Source of the DNA: Glandiceps talaboti
Lineage: Eukaryota; Hemichordata; Enteropneusta; Spengelidae
Assembly: GCF_964340395.1 (NCBI RefSeq)
Contig: NC_135555.1
Location: 11,658,931-11,722,930 of the forward strand
Direction: 5' to 3'
DNA length: 64,000 bases
Position 1 is the stretch's first letter; the number at the start of each line of letters is the position of its first letter. Shown piece by piece: positions 11,904 through 25,310 of this stretch. A program made the translations under genes and the position numbers. Below the pieces are notes generated by a model that worked only from the letters and a program-made list of their open reading frames with translations, made no database searches and was not told where the DNA came from.

Positions 11904-12489
11904 GTAAGTGAAATCATATAAATGGGCTTTCTCGTTCTCGTATTGATCATGTATACATTTTTTAAAAACGATATTGCTGTACCATAATTGTTACATGTTA
12001 TAGTTGCCACCTAATTCCGCCCTTCCATTTTTTCACTTTTAATGTCAATAGCTCCAAATACATTTTAGTGGTGTTGATCATACTGAATTTCAGGCAGTTC
12101 AAAGAGAAATAATTCAAATGTCAGCTTTCAATAGCAATTGTCATACGTTTTATGGTTACACATTTCAGCAACCATTTTGAATTTCCTAACTGATTTAACG
12201 TCCTTGTAAGGCTTATAACACCAGTCTGAGGTGAATGAAACTTGTAATAAACCTCATACTGTCACAGCATATTGACATAGATATTGTAAAGTAGGTAGTT
12301 TGATGCTATAAACAGGTTGACTTACTTACCTGGTTCTTTACCGTAACTGGAAAATGACAGTCGGTAGTTTATTGTTATATTATGCACTCGTACTACCATG
12401 TGGCTTAGGAAAAGGTGGCAATGTGTGATTTGAAGTGAACATATTGACCTTAAATTGAATTAAAGTACTGCATATAGGACACCTCGTGG

Positions 12490-12599
12490 TAGTCTTGCTG
12501 CTAGACGTTCGGGCTTTCTTCCGTGAGGGCTTGCCCGAACCATCCTCGATAGAGATGTTTGGTCGTGTGTCGTAAATTGTATGTCTAGCAGATAGACTA
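12490..12599. mobile_element. 110-bp MITE with terminal inverted repeats, with an empty site in the other arm
   Basis: The element starts TAGTCTTGCTGCTAGAC and ends with the complement of TAGTCTATCTGCTAGAC. It is flanked by ACCTCGTGG at 12481-12489 and ACCTCGTAG at 12600-12608, a 9-base target duplication with one mismatch. The corresponding place in the left arm (around 2393-2401) reads continuously without the element. This shows insertion after the arms were duplicated, or loss from one arm. The related terminus at 62105 supports a dispersed family. The superfamily is not determined; an 8-9 base duplication would fit hAT or Mutator-like elements. Confidence 0.88.
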
Positions 12600-13880
12600 A
12601 CCTCGTAGCTACAATGGTAAATTAATATTGGTGGTGGGAAACTAAAATTGTTGCTTCAATGTTATAAAATGACATTTCTGGTGCATAATAACCACTCTAA
12701 AAGCTAGTTCCAGTCGAACATCCATGCTGGGCTGTGCTGCACTGCCAATAACTGAATTTCGATGGCGGAATACTGGCAAGCAAGCAGATTATATTAAAAT
12801 ACACACAGTAATTTGGGTAATGAAACCACCGAAATGCAATTGGTGAGCATAGGATCTGTAACATAAATGTCATCCAAGATGGTGTCTATCTTGAGAGCAA
12901 TTTATAATTTGACAAACACTGTATTTCGGGCATAATAGCAGAATTAGCACAGTCGATAGTACACTGACTATTTTCGTAGGAAAGCCTTTTATTTCGTAGC
13001 TTTTACACGGAATCAGTTTGATATTGCATATCCTTAACAATACAATTTGTGTGACTCTGATAAAGCAAAAAGTTAGAAATGAGCCAGCAATACTTTCAAA
13101 AAGTACAATATCATGCTCAATCTTACTCTGACAAAGCAAAAAGTTAGAAATGAACCAGCAATACTTTCAAAAAGTACAATACTCAATCTTTAGCATTTTT
13201 TAAACTTATAAAAAAAGTATTTCTATTGTATGGACCGAACGGGGTATACAAACGCTATATACAATATCAAATACCATGAGTCAATATCAAACGGTAGTAC
13301 ATTTTTGAATACAGAGCGTGCAGTATAAAATGAACAAGGCCATCGGTTTGGCCTCCTCAGTCTTCTAGTGAAATTCTTACATAGGTCATCAGTACTTACT
13401 TCCATGTATGATGCTAATGAAGAACATGGCATGCCTATTTGGCTAGATGGAATTTGACGTCACATGTAGAGGTGATAAATAACAAACAAGAATAGTACTG
13501 ATAAGTTACATTGTCGTTGATTATGCCTCGTTATGGGTTCAGTTCACACACACATGGGAAATTCTTGACTTATGTACGTGTTGCTTGTTTTCAATGGAGT
13601 ACATCCCACTCATATAGCACTACTAATTAGCTTAATTGTGAAATTCATTGCTATACTAGTACTCTTTGCTGACAGCAGAATAAAGTGTATACAGATATAT
13701 ACTAGGCGTTGCAGGAGCTCAAACAGTTATAAAATATAAATGATATTGCTTCCTGAGAGTACACTATATTATTGTTGTTTCCATTACGGATTACCCAGTC
13801 TGCTTCAAGTGACATCACAATGGCGAAGGGGGTCGTCAGTAGAAACCACTATAATATGTTTTGGGTGTACTGATGTATAT

Positions 13881-16800
13881 CTAGAAGCAATTGTTACAAA
13901 TGTATTTGTCCACTAAAGAGTTTTCCATGGAAATATTAAGGTGAATTCTATGGACGTCTGCGGAAATGTTGAAATAGAGCTTCTCAATTGTCAACGCGGA
14001 TAGGTCATAGTCTATATTATTAAGGCCGTCATAAAAGTTACGTTCTTTGGACTTGCGCAGCAAACCGAATCTGTTGATAAATGAAAATAGGACCAGATTT
14101 AATTGAATGTCTCCTGTAAGGGAAACACCATAGATATTTGGGCCTACACACATTGCTGGCATGCAAAATTCTGAACTATAGCAATTGTACATGATGTACA
14201 ACTTACTTGGAAAATTATTTATATGAAACTATATGAAATGTGAAGCTTGCATAGACCCAATTATCAAACACTCATTATTATTTATCCAAATTAACCATTC
14301 ACATTACCGGTTATACCATCAAACTTGAAATGACACATGCACTTCTTTACCATCAATACATGTACTAAATTATCTGAAATGTAATGCTTGCTCTCTAAAG
14401 ATATTGTCCAATTATCAAAATGATTATTTTGATGCCTGTGTACGTTTGTATTGGCCGACAGTTTCAAGAAAATATTGTTGGAAGGGAAAGTTTAGGTATT
14501 AACGTTACTATTTTTAGGGTGTTGGACGATACATGACGAACTGTGCTTGATTTCATCTTTACCTCTTTAATTATTCTTACCTCTTTGTGTTTAGTGGCGT
14601 GCCTTTGTTGTAATGTTGCATTGATTTATAATAGCCAACATTGCCGACAGGCCTTGAAAGTGAGTAGCCAGCGAATGATAACCTATTCCATAGATCATCA
14701 TCTTCTCCACCCCAGCCCCAAAATATGTTAGTGGCTCCATTTACTCTGAGAAATTGTTCTCTAGTTACACCGCTTACTCCTCCAAATGTTCTATTGGTCG
14801 GCAACCTAACATTAAAACATAAGTTTATTGTACACCTATTTGAAGTATTGCCACAGTTCCTGTGTACTTAGAGGACTTGCGGGCAGTTAAACTATGAATT
14901 CTGTTAAGAAATAATTGTTGAAGCATATGAACGCAAGCTGACTCAAATGTTTCTATACTCTGCATTTGATGTCCGTATGGTGGTACATTAGTTCGTTGCA
15001 GGAAACTATATTCATTCATTCTTGCTATCTTAGACTAGTATGTGCAGTTTGTTATTGTGTATCAAACAGAATTCTAATAATACTAACATAAAACGGGTTG
15101 TACATGTTTTGTTACGATGCAGATATACATGAAAGAAAAGCCACCATGCGCATGCGCTCACAACATTCAAATATGAAGTAGTATACATCAGTGTCAAATA
15201 TTACAAAGGCGTGATGTATGATATACAAATTTGTTTTTCATTTGTGAAAGTAAAGTAAATACTTGTATTTCCTACTAATACCACGCCTCCCTGAGTGATT
15301 ACTTGATGATATTCATTATAGGCATCCTCATCTAGCATTTCCATATACACTCACATTCACAATCAAACCGGATCACGTTGATCGGTTGTCAGAGGCAACA
15401 TGGTATTAGTGAACATAAAATGCGAACAGAATCCATTATTTTTTGCGGTGGTCGAACCAGGACATCGCGATAAACGATATTCTTCAATACAGTACTATCT
15501 CTTACCAGTATCCATACTTGTCCACTCCTCTCACAAAATGTCTTGGAAGCAGTCCGCAGCCGTAATAATTGTTATCGTTTTCAGGAATATGGTCAACATC
15601 ATGAAATATGTAACAATCCCACTTGTTAAACTTGAGTGACTCAATAAATCCTACATTTAACAGCATTGCTCGGTTAAAACTGTCTGTATTAGCCTACAAA
15701 AAACGTCGACAATACAATACTTATGCTTTACAGAGAGTTGCACCTTGAGCAACGTGATTAATCAATGCAATAAGCGACTTGTAATCTACAGGGCACATTG
15801 ATAACACGGTAGAATAATATATTGTATCTAGTTTGGGGTCGTGGTTTGCATAATAATTTAACCAATTTGAATTATTATTGACTTTCGGTAATTAGGTAAT
15901 ATGTCTCTATACTTTGGTACCCAAAATGATGATCCAATTACACATATATTACCAATTACACGTACATGTATATTACATTTTTAATTGCCACGGCCTGAAA
16001 ATTAGTAAGGGGAATTTACATAGCATTTAGACTATTTATACAGAATATTTCAACCCTCTTTCACTTCAAACCAGTCAAACTGAACTAAAATGATTTAATC
16101 ATATGAACTAGAGCAGCTGATTTTTAACATTTGAAACTAAAGCCCAATTTCCATAATGAGTGAATAATTAATAACATTGGAAGCTGCCCTCAACTGTCGG
16201 TTCCTACCAATATAATTTTGGTTGGCAATAAATTATGGCAAACAGATCATTTTGATTACACGATTTTGCATTAACAAATGCGACCACAGTAATCGTCTTC
16301 GAATTCTAACTAACTGTTCATTACACCTTGAAGAAGGCATTCACTTTACACCTGGTTCCACCTACATTTCTGTGACGTGCATGGACGACAACAACTGATA
16401 TCCCAAGTGATATGACAAGATTAATGCTAATTCGATACTTTTCACACGGTTTTGTAAATTATGTTTAATGTGTTAGTTTATGTTGCGTTGTCTTATGGTA
16501 TGTTGTAACACACCGTTTTCATATAGCCTTCAGTGATTGGCTTTAGATCATGTCACATACATACTAGTGACCCATAGTAACCTCAATTTGCATGTACAGA
16601 TCAAAATTCATTTTCTATTTTCCCAAGGGCAGGAGCGCAGGAATTCTACCAGTGATTTGTGTTGACGCTGGGAAGAATACGTGCCAAGGAATTTAATGTG
16701 TTATAGGTGTCTCGTGCTGCTATGTAGCAAGTATTTCCGTCAGCTTTCAGTTTCGTGAAATAGTTGCTACATAACAGCCCTAGTTTTAGTAGTTGTCTAC

Positions 16801-18183
16801 TAGTGCCCTCATATCCAGGTAATAAGAGTATACTACCCCATCTTTAATTTTACATTATCTCATCTTACGCTACACTACCAATATGCATTCTTTCTCATAC
16901 AGAACCAACAGGACCAGACTTACCTGCTCTATAACGAAAACCCCAAATTCTAGTCTTTGTGTCATCAGCATTGGAACAAGATGCCTAATAAGGTTAGGTA
17001 AATGTTCGTGACGGTCTCTAAAGGGAATTATAATAGCAACCTGTGAAAAATAAATATAGTAAGGAAATCAATGTACTGCCTAGAATTGGGGATTATAGTA
17101 AGAACATATTCCAGAAGGACATCTACTGCAAAGCTTTCAATCCCGCATATGGTGCACCACAGTGTTTGCTATGAAAATCAGTACACAGGAATCTGCTGGC
17201 TTTTGTGTTATGTTTGAATGCAATTGAGCCTCATAAATGTAAGAGATATGGTTGGACAGACACTTGAATACACAGATGGGCGAACAGCCGGTAGAGTATT
17301 CGTCCACTGGGTTTGAAAAGTAAATCGTAAAAAAGACTCTAATCTTCCGGGAAAGAGGTCGATGATACTGCGATTCAGAAATTTGGCTCTATACAATTTT
17401 ATATATACAATACAATAAAAAATTATGCAGTGACATAAAAAATATGTAATGTATGCATCTGAAGAGCGATGTTAGAACAAACCTTCCATTTTGGTTTACA
17501 TTCCTTTGGTATCCACAGTCCACCTGGTAAATATGTATAGTTATCCACTGTGTAATTAAGTCCATTGTTTATGGAAGCCTCATAGTAATTGTTACTTATC
17601 ATCATGTAATTTGAAAGTTTTTTATTTGCAGTTGAAACAATATCTCCAACTGCATGTTCAGTTGTTTGTTTTTTAAAGACAGCATTCTCAGCTTCCTTCA
17701 TAGTACACACTGTCATGTTCAAATCCAACAGACCCCCTGTGAACAGATAGTTGAACAATCACAAAAATGTTGATGTTTCACGGATTCATACATCCCGCTC
17801 TTAAAGGAGATTTTCAAAAAATATATAAACAAAGTAATGCTTATATTTACTTGGATATGTGACGCTGCATTATGTAATTGGTCATGATTTGGCAAGCAAT
17901 AAGTAAATAACGTAACAAATACTTGGAAGTTGGTAATTTCAAACCAGTAGTATTGGTAAAATGTTGCCTTATTGATAAAAATCACATACATTTAAATTTA
18001 TTATTCAAAAAGGTTATTAGTATTTGTAAATCATGCCATAATTACATATGAATTAGATTTGATTTAACTTAAACCATATAATTTGCGACATCAATTCACT
18101 GAAACACACATACGAATAGACACATACATACATACATACATACATACATACATACATACATACATACATACATACATACATAC

Positions 18184-18241
<58 letters not shown>

Positions 18242-21200
18242 CGATTTTAGAGATAAAATGATAAGATTGACACTTACGCAAACCTGGAAGCCTCGTTTCA
18301 GGGCAAATGGATGATTTATTTAATTGAAGTGGTGGAAGACTTAACCCGTGAAAATCCCGATTGCTAATCGACAATATATCTACATTTCTCGATACTGATG
18401 ATGTCGACACCAGTCGTTTAAATGAGGACCTGATTTGGTGTCCCATTGAAAAGCCTCTGTATAAAGCACCGTACGCTGAAATAAAAGCAGACAAAGATAT
18501 ATGTATACTTAGCAAGCATGTCGACATTCCATTGTCAAAACTCGAGGCGAGTACACCAAATGTAGCATACAATTATAGTTGACGGTGCTTGATAAAAAAT
18601 GTCAAACATGGCTAAGAAATGCCTTCCACCATGTACCAGGGGCATGACTAGTACTTACCTTCGTTTTGATTTCTGTGAGTGAACCCTTCCTCATAATAAT
18701 CATCAAAACTCAACGAGGGCAAGTTGTAACTAAGCTTATATGACAGAGATTATTTTTTTTCTACATATTGCATATAGGACTATCTGATCACATAGACATT
18801 GTATGAACTTTATATACGTACAACATGGCAGGGAAAAAACTCTGAATAAGATAAACACGTTGATCAGTGTTTGTATAGTTAATTTCATGTCATGCTTTTA
18901 TAGAATGAGATGAATTTTACACTCTTTTACATGTTTTTCTGTAGTAAACACATTAATGGGTTGAATTCTTTAAATGATGCTTGCATTCATAAATCATATT
19001 TGCCTTAATCACCTAATATTTATACTTTGAATATCTGTGCAATTCGGGACAAATACGTAGCGGAAATTGTAAAGGAAAACAATAGAAAACAATTACAACA
19101 ACAAGAACAACACGCGAGGGAATGTCTTCCAATTCTACTCATTTTGTTAAACAGTCGCGGTATATTTTGTTTGTAATTACAGACATGTACTGATTAAGGG
19201 CTCCAAGTGTAATGTTTTTCTTTTTAGAGATGGAAATACCCCGCACCGGTATTTAGTTGAATTGCTGTGCACGTAAAATGCGCGTTCGAAATCACCGTCT
19301 GCGGACGTCGATAGAAATGTAGGGAAACATTAAACGTGTATATAGCACCTGATCTTATTCATGAAACCTGGGTACATACCCTCCTAGCACATGCCATGAA
19401 TAATGAATAGGTATTCCCAGTATAATGTGATGAGTGATGACTATGCATATGTGTCACTGAATTGTGTTCCGTTGTTTTAACATCACGGATTATCCAGACT
19501 GGTGGCAATGCGCATGCACAGCTTCGTTTTATGAAATGATCATATTTAATATCAACGGAAAGAAATTCGAAGCCAGTGCAGCGAATTGTCTTTAGGTATA
19601 TTTGACCTTTCTCAATCTAAGCTGATGTGACAAAATCTTGTACTGTTTTGTTAGATTTTAGACAATTTTCAAGTTATCCTGTCTGATCCACTTTCACCAA
19701 ATATGCATATACGTATACCGTTAACCAACGGACATAAATGATTATGGGCAGGATGTTTGCAATTTACCTATCTGGTAAATTTTATTAAACGTACATGTAT
19801 GTGTTAAAATATGGAAACATATCATTTTTATCCTTGGGAAATTCCATCATTTCAATGACTATATGATTTTGAATTTATAATCAAGGTAAAAATAATATAT
19901 TTCGATCCCCATGTTTACACACATACTGCGGTTTACAGTAGATCGTGTACCAACTAGTGAACAAAAAAGAAGTAGGAACTTAATATACGGCTAACGTAAA
20001 ACGCCTCACTAAATTGCAGCAGATTGACAGCCCTTTCGACATAACTTCTTAGCGTTCCTCTGTCAGTACGTGAATGTCACAATAAAGAAGGTAGTATTCC
20101 CTTTATAGCATTCTAAAGAAATTAATTATACCCATGGGGTTAGTAGTTTTGGCGCAGTGCCTAGATTGTCACAGCCAGGAATACATCGTTTCGTCCAGAG
20201 ACTGTGTACCTAGATTACAAAAATGACACAAACTTAATCTGTTTCAAAATAGTTGACTTAAAATTGTTACCAGCCAGACACAACTGCTGGTTACAAGTGT
20301 TGTTACAGTATATATCAAGAGATGGGCACTTTGTAAACTTGAAATTTATTATATCTCCGATTATTCGGAAAGTTTGTAATCGCAATTCAGAAATACGTGT
20401 TTATATTATAATAGAGCCGGCCATTTTGAACTGTCCGGGAGATGAGTAATCTCGGTTACGCAGACTCACGCCATTGAGGGCTTTACCCCGAGCGAGAGGA
20501 TGAAGCCCTCGATGGTGAGAGCCTGGGTAACCGACACTCGACACTGGTCAATTTTTGAACCCCAACTGTTCTAGTGACATAAACAGTGTATAAGCAGCAT
20601 CCTGAGCTGACAAATATACCATATTTGGACATTACATAACTGCCCCAATAAACACTAACTTTATCAGGGACTATGTTATTGGTTAAAATTGTGTGATTGA
20701 TAAACAAAGACATGATGTTAATGACTGTGTGGGTGGCTGTGGTTGAATTTTAAATTGCATCTCAGGACTTCTAGAGAAACTGCTTTGACTGTGAGTGAAG
20801 CTATAAATCGTAACGGTACTGTATAGGAACTAGACTACACCCCCCCCCCACACACACACACACAAACAAAAAACTCGCTATAGTAGTTACTTGATACTTT
20901 GGATTATCTCGCTATGTTATGTTACACTAAGTATTGGAATAAATTTATGAAAAGAAAAGACATACCCGTAGTCACGTGATAACAATACTTCACCATTAAC
21001 ACGGATAAATTGATAGGAATGAACAACTTTTTGCAGTCACTTAGCAATAGTCATAACGAGACAACTTTTGCTTTATTTTACCCATATAAAAACATAAGTA
21101 AATTGTCAACATTTTAAACTGTGCTTCATACCTATTAGCTACTGAAAGGGTATAGTCATTCAAACATCCTTCCCAAATTATGTTATGGTAAAGTGTATGT

Positions 21201-22318
21201 AGAGATAGTCTAATGAGGCATACTTCGAAATACTACGAACTGTATAGATCTAGAATAGACGTATTTTTGCTCAACCCATTGCAGTGAATTCAACAACCTT
21301 GCCAAATGTTAGGTATCATTTGCTTTAGATTAACTGTCATGGTGTTGACTGCCTACACACCACAACTTCTACTATGGTAATCTCTATGCTAATCGACACA
21401 TGTACCTTCACTTACAAGCAGACAGTAAATTGATTTTTTATGTCTAGGCATTAAACATTCTCCAAACTGAAAACACTTACTTTGAGAACGTGCAATTTAA
21501 GTTTATGTTCTTATACTTATTGTCGCATTGGTAATAATAAGTTCCATATTTGTATATATTGAAGACTACAGGCTATTTTACGCTTCATTACAACATGATA
21601 TTTAATAATTTGTTACGTGTATTTCTGTCAACCTTCTGTCAACCTCCTCTCGGTGTTGTACCTTGAGCCTTGTAGTCTTAAATTCGAATATTGGTCCACC
21701 GGAGACTATAACTGGAAGGTTGGAAACTGCGTAGACCACACACACACATTCACACGCACGCACGCGCGCACCCCCCTCCCCCCACACATACATACATACA
21801 TACATACATACATACATACATACATACATACATACATACATACATACACACATCGGTGACAACCTAGACTTTTGTAATCGCCCCTCTCTCCCCGATTTTC
21901 TCCCCATCCGTAAACTCTGCTCTGCTTCTAAGTATCATAGACGAACTAAATTTACAATGGCTGATAGTGGGAATCCGTAAAGTTTCCTTCCCTTTGATAC
22001 ATCGTAATTAATGACAGCAATAGTAATAGTACGATAGAGAATCTAGTTTTGAATTCAATGGATGATACACAGTGGTGTGGTAAGCAGAAGGGCAACGATA
22101 AGGTTTCACTCATTAATGATCACAAATAACCAAGTTTCTGGATATAAAAACATAGATGCCCTTTTATCGTTATACATAACTGGAGAAATATTGAAAAAAA
22201 GGAGAAGACGTGTTATCTTACCTCTGCTTGGATCGTTTATAATCCAGTAGAAAGACCATGTTGTGAAACACCCAAAACAGGTAAGTGCTAGGAAAAGCAC
22301 GTAAAAAATATTCTTCAT
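13881..22318 (-). CDS. Beta-1,4-galactosyltransferase, complete seven-exon gene
   Basis: Coding exons on the minus strand are 22222-22318, 18278-18475, 17483-17736, 16924-17040, 15506-15693, 14581-14805 and 13881-14070. All donors are GT, all acceptors AG, and all phases agree, giving 422 residues (family about 370-400). A type II signal anchor follows the first few residues (FYVLFLALTCFGCF), as expected for a Golgi enzyme with a luminal catalytic domain. Motifs in order: GGLWIPKEC then VAIIIPFRDRHEHLP (from 184), FNRAMLLNVGF (228-238), metal-site DVD (254-256), FGGVSGVT (292-299) and WGWGGEDDD (314-322). The usual metal-ligand methionine (Met344 of B4GALT1) aligns with Ser346, while the following His is kept. 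It is predicted to transfer galactose from UDP-galactose to a GlcNAc or related acceptor; the acceptor type cannot be told. An alternative ATG lies three codons upstream at 22327. Confidence 0.9.
15700..16915. other. B4GALT intron 4, nothing further seen
   Basis: Intronic DNA between exons 4 and 5 of the minus-strand galactosyltransferase gene. No embedded gene or repeat was recognised. Confidence 0.6.
18121..18240. repeat. Compound (CATA)n-(GACA)n microsatellite
   Basis: About 65 bases of CATA followed by about 54 bases of GACA, in the intron after B4GALT exon 2. Confidence 0.97.
20452..20534. repeat. 83-bp hairpin with 32-nt arms
   Basis: Left arm 20452-20483 pairs with right arm 20503-20534 at about 27 of 32 positions, closing with TCGGTTAC/GTAACCGA and ending at GAGGGCTT/AAGCCCTC. 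The loop is 19 bases and GC-rich (CCCCGAGCGAGAGG). It is GC-rich compared with its surroundings, in B4GALT intron 1. It may be a small foldback element or a structured RNA. Confidence 0.75.
21785..21850. repeat. (CATA)n microsatellite
   Basis: About 16 CATA units, preceded by short CA/CGCA tracts, in B4GALT intron 1. Confidence 0.96.
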
Positions 22319-23777
22319 GATGACCAATTTCGCCTATTGTAATATACTCGTGTGATACATCTGATGATTGTTCATTCACCATATTTCATTGAAAGTAATA
22401 TGGCTGGCACTTAATTAATGCTGCATTTCCCGCAGATTTCGTCATTCGGACAAAACTAATACTGTACGCATGCCCACCAGCTGAGAGTGGACAAAGGAAC
22501 TGTGGATGGTACTAATGATCATGCCGGCTTTGCAAATACGCCCAGTGAATTGTGGTACCGTTTTCCCAGCAGTCCCTGCGTACAAGTCATTCCATGAAAG
22601 TGATAGAACTTAGAGCAATACACTTCATATAGTCGAGTTAGACTTTTCTATTCAAAGCAAGGAAGGAAATGTCCTTCGTTCATGTATATGATGTGTTTTT
22701 TCTGGATGAAAGATGCGAAAATGCGCCCCAAATCTCTTATACATATACATGTATCAGGAAGAGATGTTCTTAGTTATCAAAGTACCTGAAGAAGGATGGA
22801 CGGACGGATAGATGGATTGATTGATAAAGATAATATGTTCCCTATTTTATGAAAATATTATTTCCAATTATAAAGATATAAAATAAGCTATGCAAATAAA
22901 AAGGATGATGTCGGCTCTACATGAACAGAAACATGTAAATGTACTACTTATGGGGTATTTGATTGTCATTGCTTTACTTCTTACAGTTCCATCCACGCCA
23001 AACGTCATGCATTGCCGTGTAACGTCAATGCAGATAGGATTCCCATCACGCATCTTTAATGTACCCTAAAGCATGTGAAAATATAAACGTTTTTCATGTA
23101 CTAATTCCCTTAATAGCTTGATATATATGCGGTCGAATATTGAAGCGACAATCAGACTACGACTTTGGACTTCTAAACAGGGTTGACTATCATTTTGCGA
23201 TGGGTAATGCTGTATGTAGCGGAGGGACTGAAAACAATGAATGGCGAAATGTTGTGTTCAATACGTGAATGAAATATTATGCTTTATCATGATATTTAAG
23301 AAGTATTGTAATCACAAACCTTGGTGTAAACTTATAAGTTGAGAGTAAAATAGTTATAAACAGCCTTCAACTGAGATGGGACAATTGTTGTGACAGAACA
23401 CAGTATTTCGTACCAGAGCTTTCGTATGATACCTGACAAAGTTATTAATGAGACTATTGTAATTACCTTATGCTGAACTACGCGGTTTTCCAGTGGTTTC
23501 TACTTTAAAATGAGGATTTCACATGATAACAACGAGATGTTTTGGTAAACTAGAGACATGTATCATGTAGACACATAATTATGTGCACTTCAGGAGAAGA
23601 GTACACATTTTAGAGGAAAACTGTCACCCTGGTTACATGGTATGTGGCCTAATTAACACGCAAGCTAAGAAACCCTACTTTATACAATATTCAGCAGCTA
23701 TTTTACTATAGTGATTGGCATATATTTAGATTCAAATGTTCTAAAATGAAGTGATATTTCAACATCTTTAAAAAGAC

Positions 23778-23786
<9 letters not shown>

Positions 23787-23819
<33 letters not shown>

Positions 23820-23852
23820 GACACAGATGGAGAGACAGAGACGCGAGGGAAG

Positions 23853-23923
<71 letters not shown>

Positions 23924-23924
23924 G
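23787..23924. repeat. Interrupted (GACA)n microsatellite
   Basis: Two GACA tracts (about 23787-23818 and 23856-23924) separated by a degenerate GAGACAGAGAC segment. Confidence 0.95.
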
Positions 23925-25061
23925 AACAGACAGACGAACGAATGGAGGGCCGGACAGACAGATGGGTGGATAGAAAGTTCCCTTTCACTTCACTATGTTT
24001 GTAATACGAGATAAATTTTCAGAACATCAGCACAAATATTTTAGTATTAAGCGATATTAATTAAAATACAAAAATAACTTCTAACAAAACTTTCATTTTG
24101 AACTCAATGAATATGCACAATTGTTTTCAATAACACTGATAATATAAGTTATGCCAGTGCTATAAAAAAATGAATTAATCAGAAAATATTTGACACATTT
24201 GTTAAGTTGTCAGTCCACATACTCCTCAAAGGAATTGAATACACAGCAACTTTAACAAAAAAAATCAAGAATGGTAAAAATGATTAAGCTAAAACTAGAG
24301 AAGATTACATTATTATGCATTATACATCGCTAGTAAATGGAACACGTGTAATTTGAATGATATAACCGTTAGTGTTGCTAAATGTTTAGAATACCTTATT
24401 TGGACCAATTCACTTGAATGTAGGATGGGTTAAATTGTATACAACGTCCTGTAAAATCAATATAATCCAGGATCCAGGGTAGACGATCATTAAATAGTAA
24501 TACCGAAGTGCAGCTGATGCTGTTTGTCAACCCAGCATATAGTGACCTACAAACCTGTTATACCAATTGAAAATCCTACTTCAAGTATCATGTATACCGG
24601 CAAACACCACGAGCACTTGTAGCATGCAAGTTCAAGACGGGGATGGGGGTGGGGGATGGGGATGTGGGTGTCATCCCACGAATATCATACATGTGAATCG
24701 GGGTGAGGTTTAGGGATATGTGCGAATTATACGTAAATAACAAATCTTTGAAATTCTTGCCCTTTGGTATTGGTAAGTTTGGAGGCTTAGAGCCGGTATA
24801 TATGCTCTTGTAGCGGCAAACTACAATCGACTACACTTGTTTTGTCTTTTAAATTGAAGATTGTTAGGTATGTTTTTTCCATCAGTAACAGTGGACGTGG
24901 CCGTGGTCAATAAAGGAGAAACATTTATATTCCCAAATGAAATTTATCTTATAATCCCCATGACAGTATTCTCCCCAGGCTAGCTCGCAAGGACGGCAGT
25001 CAATTTGCATAATGATTTATATATTAGTAGCGCAATAATAATAATAATTATTATATAAATG

Positions 25062-25110
25062 AAAGAAGACGAATCTGTTATTATTGTTAAATAACAGACT
25101 CGTCTTCTTT
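25062..25110. repeat. 21-bp stem hairpin with a seven-base loop
   Basis: AAAGAAGACGAATCTGTTATT (25062-25082) pairs with 25090-25110 with a single A-C mismatch. Such a long near-perfect stem with a tiny loop is more like a palindromic insertion footprint than a typical miRNA precursor. Function unknown. Confidence 0.8.
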
Positions 25111-25176
25111 AATTTTTTATGAATACATTGCTCTCCAAGCTGATTGAGCACTTTACTTGGCGAAAGATGAAACGGT

Positions 25177-25310
25177 ATGTATGTATGTATGTATGTATGT
25201 ATGTATGTATGTATGTATGTATACTATGTATGTATGTATGTATGTATGTATGTATGTATGTATGTATGTATGTATACTATGTATGTATGTATGTATGTAT
25301 GTATGTATGT
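25177..25310. repeat. (GTAT)n microsatellite with ACTATGTA interruptions
   Basis: GTAT units interrupted twice by the same TATACTATG variant, implying internal duplication of the array. Open frames across it are spurious in all frames. Confidence 0.96.

Larger units (their letters stand above)
11680..14975. repeat. Right arm of the large inverted duplication
   Basis: This is the reverse complement of 1-3150. The inner boundary is near the SLC5 leader (TCATTGACAACTATATCTTTG near 11691 pairs with the complement near 3140). The outer visible match ends near 14975, opposite base 1. It is longer than the left arm mainly because of the 110-bp element at 12490-12599. Confidence 0.88.

Noticed and set aside
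18096-18240. Cys/Val/Leu-rich tail on a minus-strand open frame
   Set aside because: It is microsatellite read-through after the true donor at 18277; only the part above 18278 is B4GALT exon 2.
18361-18582. Plus-strand open frame of 73 codons
   Set aside because: It is the antisense of B4GALT exon 2 and its acceptor.
23787-23924. Regular direct repeats resembling an array
   Set aside because: A four-base microsatellite with no spacers, so not a CRISPR array; the DNA is eukaryotic.
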